Shown piece by piece: positions 10,823-22,800 of a DNA stretch of 64,000 nt. Each line of letters opens with the position of its first letter. Within the stretch, counting starts at the first letter, position 1. The position numbers and the translations under genes are program-made. The DNA is from Tigriopus japonicus (Eukaryota; Arthropoda; Copepoda; Harpacticoida; Harpacticidae): assembly GCA_010645155.1 (NCBI GenBank), contig CM021319.1, positions 1,326,939-1,390,938 of the forward strand, read 5' to 3'. A model generated the notes under the pieces. That model was not told where the DNA came from, searched no databases, and worked only from the letters and a program-made list of their open reading frames with translations.

Positions 10823-13800
10823 ATGATGACGTGTTGGTGGCAACCATGGATGTTAGGAATCACACTCTGGGGAGCGTTGCTTATTGGAAATGCAGGTGAG
10901 GACACCAACCTTTTGGGGGGTTGGCCTTTGGAACAAAGGCCAATTATAATTTCCCTTGGCCACTATTGCCCATGGGTTATTGGAAGTGAGAGGCCTTGAT
11001 CTTGCATAGAGAGAAGTGAGAATTGAGCAAACTTGCCGATGACCTTGCCATAGAAAATGGTCAATAAAGTCTGCGTAAATTCGTTTGTTGATCACTTAGG
11101 GAGAAAAACGAAAGGAACAGGTGATTTTTTTAAATTCTTATTATTAAATATTTTTTATTGCCATGCCAAGGAAAAACCAGTTTCATAATCCATAGATCTG
11201 TTTTAAAATGGAAGATTAATATTAAAAAACTTCACTAAAAATGTACCATAGTGGAAACGAGCTTCGTAAGCAAAACAATAAGAGCCTCCAGTTTTTATTT
11301 GAAAAGTTGTTAGCGATGCTTAAAAACTCAATTCCTCCTCTTTCGCTCACTTCAAAAAAATGTCACTTATCTATTTAAACGAAATACGTGACAATTGCCA
11401 AAAATATTGAGCCTTTCTTAGCCAAAGCCATTGAAATAAAAGAGGTTCAAATGATTTCCTTTGTGGCATAATCTAAGCAGGGCCAAAAAAGTGGTAAACA
11501 TCGCTGAAAGAAAAGGGAAATGGGAAAATCGTAATTCTTTTTTGAAATTGAGCCTCAGTCGTTGTTGGAACTTAAGCCATTACCTGATATCCAATAAACA
11601 GATTGTAATCAGGAAATGGCTTTCCAACAAGCCTCTAGCATTTTGTCAAAGAGGTGACTCAGCATGGATGGTCATTTCATAAGAACTGCATTGAGATGAA
11701 AATGCATTCAAATTTTACCGCCAAACATACTTCAAAGGCTACGACTTCAATTTGAGCCACATTTCGCGCTTCTAGAATCGCCCTTGGGAGCAATCCTGCT
11801 CCAATTGAACTCTCTGAATCTCTCCCAAATGAGAATCGTATTTTCTAGGGAAATGCTGAACACATACTGTTTGTACGTAATGCAATAGCACAAGCTAGTG
11901 TGTTTGCAACTACAGGAAATGCACCTTTCTCCTTTGTCAAACTGACAAAATATGCCGTTTGTATAACATCTCATTATTCAATGAATTGTTTGCTGTACGT
12001 ACATGGCTGGATATTCATTGGTTCTCTGAACCGCACAATGACGTATGGGGCGTCAAAATTAGATGTTCCACTCAAAGACAAAGGAGGTTGTGATATTGAG
12101 CAAGTATCGTTCCTGAAGGATTTAGGAGTTGTAATCCAAGATGATTTAAAGTTCGATGAGCATATCCAGTTAAAAGTGGGGAAGGCGTTTCAAACATGTG
12201 GCTGGATCTATCGCACTTTCAAGCCCAGAGATGGTGTTACGATGCTAACTCTGTACAAGTCGATTGTTTAACCGCATCTTGAATATGCTTCCTCCATTTG
12301 GGCTCCAATGAGTTCAGCAGGTTTGGAAAAGGTCAGGCAGGTCCTAATATGCTTCACTAGGAACATCACAGGAATGAGAGAGCTCTCGTATTCAGAGAGA
12401 CTCCAAAAGTTAGGGTTCTGCAGTACTCAGAGAAGTTAAGAAAGGCATATTATAATGTATGGTTTCAATATCATTCAAGGGCTTTGTCTCTTCTCTTCTC
12501 AGGATTTGAGGTCAGCCGCGTAGCGATGCTGCTTTTAAAGCAGGGTTAGATAAATTGTTTAATACTATTCACTAATCAACCCAGTATCCAAGGGTTGTAT
12601 AGATCTGCCAACAATAATTCGTTGGTAGACCAAATTTCGTATAAACATAAATTGTTCAAGTTATTATTTTATTTACGATTCATTATACAAGGAATCACAT
12701 TCCATGCAGCGGTACTAAAAAACCGCAACCAATAAAAAACATTGAAACAATTGATTGGTCAAATCGACGAGTTGTTTGACCATTGATTTGAACAGTTAGA
12801 GTTGTACCTAAGGACCTTGTGGATTGCTTTAACAATCAAAGGGCCCGGAAAAATATTTGCAAAAAAGTGACAAAATATCCGATATATATTTTCTTCAAAA
12901 GGCCAAAATATTTAGAAAAAACAGGATATTGAAGAAATATTTTTTTTGACAAGGCTATTATTTAGTATTTTTGTCTTTGTGCGCCCATTTTCCAAATTTG
13001 TTTCTGGTGAATTTGATATATTTTGCCGTTTCTGGAAGCCTCCTTGAATGTAATTGATTCAAAAATACAATTTTCTGATTTCCTCAAAAAATGGCGCAAT
13101 TTTTTTTCGTGTATGACAGTAGTTTTGGTTGTGAATGTCAAATTTCAGGACAAATGCGATTTTGTAGCGGTTTTTTGTATTTTGGGTTCATTTTGGGTAA
13201 GCATTGGTCGTTCATTTATTTCCTCAATTTTGTCTGAAATATTTTTTTGACTCAAATATTCGAGAAAATATTTGTTTTTCCCTTGAAAAAGCCAAAATAT
13301 TTGAAAAATCGAGGAAAAACGGAGAAATATTTTTGAAATATTTTATACTTAAAAAAAAAAATATTTCCGGGCCTTACCAATCAACTTTATCAACTTACAC
13401 TGGGCCAAAGTAACCGTTTCCATAATGGTCGGTCTGTTGAAGGTAGCTTTGAATCAAAAGTAATTTTAAAGCGAGAAATGCTTGGTTTCAGAATGTTGAA
13501 GATACAAGTCGGAAGATTAATTGAATTTAAAGCTCAACAAGTAATGGCAAAGCGAAAATGAATTTTATCAAAACAAAATTGAGTTGGATTTTTTTCTTAG
13601 AGCAATTTGTACTTTTGGATTAAGAATTTTCCTGGTTCTTTTTTACCGCCGCCTTCCCCACTAGAAACTTTATTTCGCCGAATATAGTTTTAAAAAATAA
13701 CCCTAGAAACAAATTGATTTGGGCGACGTGAAATACTGTCAATCAATATGATTTTTTTAAGCTTTGCACTTCCAAAATGCAAGGGCCTTTCATAATCTTG

Positions 13801-16800
13801 TTTTCAAAATCCCTTTCTAAGGTCTTTGCTTGTCTTTAAAATATGGCCACATGAAACAGGTGATGTCGGGCAACTTCTGCTCATCCGGTTTAGATTAAGG
13901 TTCAAGACCAGCGAAAGAAGCGCTGGAAGAGTATTTGAATCTATACCAGGGGTCGGCAACCTGTGGGCCGCGGCCCATATGTGGCCCCAAGGGAGATCGT
14001 TGGTGGGCTAGGAGCAATGGGGAAAGTCCAAAATAGGGGGCTCGAGAGACATCCATAGTAATGTGCTCGTTGGCCCAAAGCTCTTTAATCGTTCATTTGT
14101 GGGCCCCTGGACCTACCAACGTCTGTTTGGTCGACCCTTGAAAACATGTAAATTGGCGGGCCTTGGCCTAAAAACGGTTGCCGACCCCTGATCTATACCA
14201 TGATCCTCTGCAGTTCGGGAAGAGTTTTAAAAGAACAATTCTGAGTTGATCGTTGGGATAAAAGGAAGTTATGCAATAAGAAGAAATTCTATGAAATTTT
14301 GATTGCTCTCATTAATCGGACCATTTTAGTCCTCGAAAGTAATTCTGATGAGATCATCTTTCGTTTACTATAGTTTTACAATGAACGATATCTCTTTTCA
14401 TTGTTATTTCCTTGTTGTCTGATATATGTTGAGTTGTAAACCAGTCTCAATTTTTGTGCAACGGTGTGCCCATCTTCAATTTTCGTTAACGTGTCTTTGT
14501 GTTGATCCACCCAAACCACATGTAATTAGTTCCATGAAAGGCCCTAAGAAAGCAAAGACAAATTATCATGCTCAAATAAGGAGAATGTCAAAGGCGAAAA
14601 GCATTAAGAAACGTTTCCAATTGCTCAAGGTCTCCCGTAATTTCTGTTTCGTCACGCTTGTCAAGATGTAATGGCGGCTCCCATTGCAACAAAAGCAACA
14701 ACAACAAAAACAACCAGAGCAATAATAATAACAGCAACAATTATACCCGTCGTACCACTAGTTGTGTCGTTGCAACGTTTTTTACAGGGACCAACCATGA
14801 CCTAACGAGTCATGCCCTCAAAGCTCTCAAGATTATGCGTATGAATAAGAGATCTTGGTAGGCATAATTCGCTGTTATATCGAAAACCTGACATGTGGTT
14901 CCTTTCTTGAAGAAAGGCACGCCAACGGATCTGTGCCAATGTCTGACATGCTAAGTCATGCATGGAGACGGGATAGACTTGCGCATAACTCGAGCTGAAA
15001 TGTCACATTGTGATGGCATGAGTTTCTTTCAAAATACAAAACCCGTTCAAGAATCAACCATGCATGTTCAAGAGCTGTCCATGCTAGTGAATTATGATAT
15101 TTAACCAAATTGAAGTAATGTTTCCTAGTTTCTATTTTGCAAGGTAAATTATGTGGCCTTTGCACCGAGAACTTTGTTCCACATTGAGCTTAGCTGTATT
15201 TCATCAAAGTGAGATTGGAGATTGGGGTTCTTTACTATTGGGTTGAGTCATTGTCTACATCATTGGGTCATCGCTGTGGGACACAAAAGTTACTGAAAAG
15301 TTTTCTCATGAATGGTTCAAAGGTTCCATTCATGATGGAAAGAACGTCAAGTTGAATGTTTAATCAAAATTCCAAGGAAATTGACATTTTTGCATTAGGT
15401 CCTCAAGCCTACATCAATTCCACTTTGGACCATTTCCGATGAAGTCGAAAATAAAGATCCCATTTTGAGTGGGCCATATAAAATAAAGGGTCCTTTTCCT
15501 GCAATCTTTCACATTCGAAGTGGTGTACCAGGATTTTAAAAGCCACCCATTGGTGGTCTCTTTTAGTGGAAGGCATCACCAGATCTAATCAATCGGTTTT
15601 TAAACCCTAATCTACAATACTATGCACATGTTTTTGGAGGTCCATCTCAGAAGGGCACTCAGGGTAAAATACGCCTGCAATGTCAACTAAACGAAGATTG
15701 GCTCGATAGGTTTACAAGTGAGAAATTCCAAGCAAAGCATACTTATGTAAAATAATCATTGGTTCTTGTGGCGTCAGCTAGCTGATGTATTTCGTATTCA
15801 AATTTGCCGCTTGTTTTACCTGAAGAAACGTCTGCTGTCTGGAAAATCGGCGGGAACGCGAGATCATTATTTGTTGATGAAAAGAATTACTGGTCGCCCA
15901 GAATAGTTTTACAATATAATATCCTGCGAAAAAGTGATTTGGTCTTCATTAATTCGGGATGATTGTCAACCCGACAGCTCGCCCGTAGAATTTGGCTCTA
16001 CGGTTTGGGGCCGGAAGGGAAGCATTCGGGCGATTCCGACACGGTCGGCACAGTAAAACTATTTAACCATTAGTTCCATATTTGAAACGGTTGCACCATG
16101 TCTCTTGGTGAAGCCAGCGAACTCGCCAGGCGAGCGAGGGTGCCAACGCTGAACGAGTTGGTGGTCCAACACGACGAGGCCCTGGGGGCCCTCGCCAAAG
16201 TACGGCCCGATCGATCGGGAGCTGAAAGCGTCGAAGAATTAAGGAGGCTAACATCAGTTCTTAAGCCTACATCGGTCAACTATAACAATTCCGTCAAACT
16301 GTTATACGAAAAACTGATCAAGTCCGGATCCGCTGCCGAGGCCGAGTCTTTAAAGCTCGAGAGGTCCAATCAAAACAAGATCACATCTAAGTACATCGCA
16401 GAAATCAATGAAGACTTGCGAATGGAAGGGGAGGATGCCATTTCCAACATTACGAATACAACCAGGTCAAGTCAGTTTTCACAAGCAACTCGAGAGGCTC
16501 GCCGCAGAGCCGTTTACATGGACCTTCAGAAGTCTAAAGCAGTGGAGAAATTCGAAGAAGAGAAAGACCGATTAGAGGAGAGAGAATCCGTTATCCGATT
16601 AGAAAAAAAACGACTTGAGAGAAGAAGAGAACGAGGGTTGTTGGAAACCGAACTTGCCATCTTAAGTCAGACTGAAGAACAAGTTGAGGCCCTAGAGGAC
16701 GAGGACGACCAACTTCTCGATCCTACAATCGCCGGCGGACAAGCATCCCACTCCAATTCTCCGAGAATACTTAAATCTGTCCACAATCCTTTCACAGGAA

Positions 16801-19800
16801 TTGCTCCAACGACCAATAAGAACGAGACGTTTGACACGTCTGCTTGGGGGGAATGTCGTGACACCCTTGGGTTCGAGAATCGCCTGCGCGAGTCCGCAAT
16901 TTGGGTAAATACACCCAATCGAGAAGTTTCCTTGCTTAGAAGGTTTCCAGGGGCCAAAAATTCGGATACCAAGTCTCACAATCCCTTTCTTTCTCCCCAA
17001 CAAGAGACTCATCAGGACCATTTCTCAAGCATATCTAACAATCCCCCTGTCAATGGAGCATCGGAGTTCCTAGTACGAAAAGAGCTGATGGACAAAGCCT
17101 CAGATCCCTTTTGTGGTGCTGGACAAGAGGAAAGATTTTTCCCTTGGGCTGCCATGTTGGAGAACAAATTGCGTGGTCTCCAACTCACCGACATGGACCA
17201 GATTGGGATTTTACAAGCTAACACCAGTGGAGAAGCAAACAAACTCGTTAACGATTATTTAGCAGCGGGGGCATCACGTCCTGATATCGCTCTGAAGAGT
17301 ATCTGGACTGAATTGAAAAAGCGATATGGAACAACCGACCTAGTAGCTGCTAGTCTTAAGAAAAAATTAGAATCTTTCCCGCCCATCAAAGGTAACGACA
17401 ACCTTGGGAAGAAACTCCGTGAACTTCAAGATATCTGCTTAGTGGTAAATGCACACATTGATCTAGTACCTAGCCTGTCAGTTCTTAACTACGCAGAGGG
17501 CCTCCGTCCTGTACGAGACAAACTTCCAGATCATTTGATCAATCGTTGGCGAAAAACCGGAAGAAATTACAAAGCAACCCATCATGATGAGCACCCGCCC
17601 TTTTCCACCTTCCTTGAATTCATTACTGAATTGGCTGGAGAGTTTTCCGACCCTGGGTTTATGCACCTCCCAGACATGAACAGCACACGAAGATCAACTA
17701 CGCTGCTGACAAACAACTTGAATCATGTTCGATTCGAGCAAGAAAAGGTGGTTCAAAAAGAAAATTGCGCCATTCACAACGAAGCCCGCCATATCACTCG
17801 GGAATGTCGGTCCTTCCTAAAACTGGATACAAACAAACGGAGACAAAGAGCTCGTGATCTGAGTCTTTGTTACAAGTGTCTGGATAAGCACAAGGCATCC
17901 GAATGTCTTTTTGTCGAGTCTTGTGATTATTGTGGATCAGGGGCACATCACTCCTTGCTGCATCCAGATTATATTCGACCCTCTAACTCTGACGGTCACG
18001 CATCCGATGTAAATGCGTTCCCAAGATCGACCAACGAGAACAGAGACCATCCTGACATTGATATTCCCAAACAAGAAAAGCGGACATTATGTAGCACTTT
18101 CTGCGGGCGATCTTTTGGAGGCCGGAGCTGCGGGAAGACACTACTCGTAGACCTACACATGAAGGAAGACCAATGCAAAACTCTGAGATGTTACGTCATC
18201 ATCGATGAACAATCGGACACAACTTTTGCTGACCCAGAGGTTTTCGAATTTTTTGGAATAAGTGGTCCTTTACATCACTACACCATTTCCACCTTGGCTG
18301 GAAGTCGGTACAAACAAGAAGGTCGAATGATCAAAGGATTGAAAATTCGGGGAGTGGGTGAGACAGGACTGTTTGATTTACCTCCTACAATAGAAAACCC
18401 AATGATTCCTGACACTCGAAACGAGATTGCCACCCCCGAAATGGTGAAAGCTCATCGGCACGTGGCAAAATATGCCATGAACTTCATTGACGTGGATCCA
18501 AAGGCACGCGTCCTCATGCTCATTGGACGGAATTCCGGAGAAATCATGGCCACAGCCCAATTCGGCGCTCACTACCCTTACGTTCACCACACGTCTCTTG
18601 GTTGGGCAGTGGTAGGGTCAGTGTGTACATCTCAGTCGAGATTGCAATCCGATGAATTCGTGACGCTGAGGACTTCAATTGAGCATCCTGAGCACCTCTC
18701 AGCAGCCATGTCGTTTCCCTCTAGAGGTAAGACTTGGTTTCTCCCTGATCAGGAAACCGAGGGAGTTTTTCGAACACTCCAAGATGATGAAATTGATGGC
18801 CCAAGTCAAGAAGATGGTCAATTTCTTAGCATCATGGCAAATGGAATTCACATCAATCCAAGTGGAAATTTAGAAATGCCCCTTCCATTCAAAACACCTA
18901 ATCCCGTCATGCCCAATAATCAAAAAGCGGTATTTCAACGTACCAAGAACACTCTGGAAAGACTTCGAAGTGATCCGCACAAATTAGAACAGTGTACCAA
19001 TGCAATGGGAAAAACTATTTCGGCTGGGCACGTCGAGCAGATATCAACTCAGGAATTAAAAGTGGAGGATGGACGAGTTTGGTGGATACCTGTCTTCCCA
19101 GTCTCACACCCACGGAAAGGAACAGTTCGGATTGTGTTCGATAGTTCCGCCGAGTATCACGGGACCTCAATCAATCACAAACTGCTCCAAGGACCCGACC
19201 AAAATAATCGTTTGCTCGGTGTACTCACAAGATTTAGGGAGGGAGAAATTGGCTTCGTGGCTGATGTGGAGTCAATGTTCCATTCGTTTTATGTGGACTC
19301 AGAACATCGGAACTATTTGCGGTTTTATTGGTTCAGAGATAATAATCCCGGTTCGGAGTTGGTCCAATACAGAGCTCGAGTCCATATTTTTGGAAACCGT
19401 CCAAGTCCGGCAGTGGCTATTTTCGGATTACGTTACGCTACAACCAACGCCACTTCCGCCTCTCAAATTTCTCGCTCCTTCCTGAGAAGAAACTTCTACG
19501 TCGATGACGGTCTTGGATGTGCAAACAATTCCCAGGATGCAATCGAAATCCTGAAGCAAGCTCGAAATGTCTTAGGCAATTTCAACATCAGATTGCACAA
19601 GATCGTTTCTAATTCACCCACAGTTTTGGCTGCTTTTCCCTCATCGGAACTTGCATGCGACTTGGACCGCATTGAATTCGAGGACGCACCAACACAGAGG
19701 ACCCTTGGGGTCTCATGGGAGATCGTAAACGACACATTTGTTGTTAAGGTTAACATTTCCGACAGACCATTCACAAAACGAGGATTGTTGGCTATCACTA

Positions 19801-22800
19801 ATGCCATATTCGATCCCTTGGGATTTGCTAGTCCGGTGACCCTCAAGGGAAGGCTCATTCAACGCACCGTTTTGTCAGACAAAGGCTGCTCCGGTGCGCA
19901 AAAGTGTGGTTGGGATGACCTACTACCGCAGAAATACGTTCATGAATGGAATGCTTGGTTGAAATCTCTCACGCTGTTAGACACATTGTCCATTCCCAGA
20001 GGGCTGTGGCCTAGCGGGTTTGGAATGATCGTCACGCGGGAGCTGCACGTCTTTGCCGACGCCTCAAATCATGCCATTGGATTTTGTATGTATATTCGGT
20101 CGGTCGGTAGCGACGGGCAAATTTGGGTCGCATTTCTCCGGGGAGACTCCAAGCTCGCTCCTCGTTGTGCAACATCAATTCCCCGTCTAGAATTATGCGC
20201 CGCTCTTGAGGCTACTACAGCCGCCAAACAAGTGATGAATGAACTAGACCATCAGCCAGACCGCGTATTGTTCTACACTGATAGTCGAGTGGTTTTGGGC
20301 TATTTGAAGAATACTACTCGAAGATTTAGAAGATATATCTCACGGAGGGTTCAACTTATTGCTGCATCAACACTACCTACTCAATGAGAATACGTTGCCA
20401 CTAACTTGAATCCCGCGGACGCAGCATCCCGACCCCATGATCCCATTTCCCTCGCGTCAACACGTTGGCTCAAGGGCCCGGAATTTTTGTGGACAAAAGA
20501 AGGGAAAAATCCTTCAGAGCCCGGGTGTTCGGAGATCACCGAATTATTACCGGAAGAACAAGAAGACGATCCACTATCAATAGTCCTGCGAACGCAAACA
20601 CCACTCAAATCTAACGTTTGGACACAACTTTTCAAACGCGTAGGAAGCTGGGCTCAGTTGCTCAGAATTGCCGATCGAGTCCTTTGCATTGCCAGATTGT
20701 GGTTGGTAAGGGCAAGAAAAAAGTTGGATAAAGGTGGAGCTTTGATCCCATTTAACAACCGAGATGCTTCAGAAGCCCTCCTGAAAGAAATCCAAGCCCA
20801 ATATAGCGAAGAAATACTGTTATTACAAACGAAAAAAACGCTTCCAAGGGCACATCGTTTGACATCTTTGGATCCCTTCGTTGACGAGGTGGGGTTCCTT
20901 AGAGTGGGAGGGAGACTGAAACGATCAGATCTTCACTTGGGAGTAAAATGCCCAATCTTGCTACCCCGAGACCATCCAGGCTCTAAGGCTATTGTGTTAC
21001 ATCACCATGCAATGACAAAACATCAAGGCCGCCACCTTACCTTGGGAGCAATCAGAATGGCCGGGTATTTCGTAGAAAGGGCCCGCAAGCTAATTCAAGA
21101 ACTTCTATCGCAATGCTTTATTTGTCAACGCCTTAGAGGCCAACTCCAAGGGCAAAAAATGGCCGACCTTCCTTCCGATCGCATCGAGATGACTTCTCCC
21201 TTCGCAAACACGGGTTTAGATGTCTTTGGCCCGTTTTATATTCAGGAGGGAAAAAACACAAGGAAGTCTAAGGCAACAAAAAAGATTTGGGCGTTGCTCT
21301 TTACTTGTCTCGTAAGCCGAGCAGTACACCTCGAGGTCTTACCCTCCATGGACACGGTGGCGTTTAAGAATGCCCTCCGAAGGTTTCTTGCGCTCAGAGG
21401 AGTCTGTCAAATTATGAGAAGTGACAATGGCAGCAATATTATTGGCTCACTTAGTCAAGACTCGGAGCCTTTGGATATGAGTGACATCCAACAGTTTATG
21501 AATCAAAATCAGTGCAAATGGATTTTGAACCCACCTCACGCGTCCCATTTTGGAGGAGCGTGGGAAAGAAAAATCGGTTCGGTGCGACGCGTCTTGGAAG
21601 GTTGTATGGAGTTTTTCAAACCTCATGCACTCTCACGAGACGAATTCCACACCTTGTTGGTGGAATCCGCAGCCATCGTAAATTCCACTCCATTGTGGGA
21701 AGTCTCCGCCGACCCCAACGATCCTATTCCTTTGTCCCCCTCAATGCTTTTGACTTACAAGAGCGATCCTCATGGACACGTCAAGGAAACATTTTGTGAA
21801 ACAGACATTCTCGCATACGGGAAGCGACGATGGAGGCGTGTTCAGGCCTTGCTGGAAGAGTTTTGGAAACAATGGAGGGAAGGTTATCTGGCTACACTAC
21901 AAGAACGAAGGAAGTGGCAAACCCCTAAGCACTCCATGAAAGTCGGTGATGTCGTGTTACTCCGGGACAAGGTTGTAAAGCGTTGCCATTGGCCCATAGC
22001 TCTGGTACATGCCGTACATCCGAGCTCAGATGGACTGGTGCGGACCGCGACTGTGGCCGTGATCAAGAAGGGACCAAAAGGTCAACATCGGCGAAGCTTT
22101 TACAATCGACCAGTCCATGAGTTAGTCTTACTCTCATCTAACTCAGACTAATATCTTGTCTTCTAACTTCGGAAGATCGTCTCGATGGGCGTGGTGAATA
22201 GCCATGCGAGGGGGGAGTGTGGCGTCAGCTAGCTGATGTATTTCGTATTCAAATTTGCCGCTTGTTTTACCTGAAGAAACGTCTGCTGTCTGGAAAATCG
22301 GCGGGAACGCGAGATCATTATTTGTTGATGAAAAGAATTACTGGTCGCCCAGAATAGTTTTACAATATAATATCCTGCGAAAAAGTGATTTGGTCTTCAT
22401 TAATTCGGGATGATTGTCAACCCGCCAGCTCGCCCGTAGAATTTGGCTCTACGGTTTGGGGCCGGAAGGGAAGCATTCGGGCGATTCCGACACGGTCGGC
22501 ACAGTTCTAACATTCTAAAAAGTCACTTTTTATACCCAAAAAACTTTTGAGATCATTTTCGAAGATGACAACTGACGGCAGGATTTGTTTTTGAATTTTC
22601 AGCTGATGTTTAAGGGCACAAAATGGGTGATTATGGGTGCTCTCCTGTTACGTTCAGGGTTGGTTTTATTCCGTCCCGTTAAAGAAAATCCCGTCCCTGG
22701 GATCCCATGGGAACGGAATAAAAAGGAATGATAAATTTGATTTGTGTCCTAATAGTTCTAATAATTGGAAACATATTTTGGTAAATTCATCCTTGACAGG

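Larger units (their letters stand above)
15767..22503 (+). mobile_element. BEL/Pao LTR retrotransposon, near full length, young
   Basis: A complete 6.7-kb element: 286-bp LTRs at 15767-16052 and 22218-22503, a gag-pol frame between them, a polypurine tract before the 3' LTR, and an exact 5-bp target duplication GTTCT (15762-15766 and 22504-22508). I could find only one difference between the LTRs (A at 15974, C at 22425), so the insertion is recent. The family is identified by its single gag-pol frame with RT (YVDD), RNase H, integrase and the C-terminal region typical of BEL/Pao. It sits in the sense direction in intron 1 of the LU gene. No TGG-type primer-binding site is visible just after the 5' LTR. 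Confidence 0.95.
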
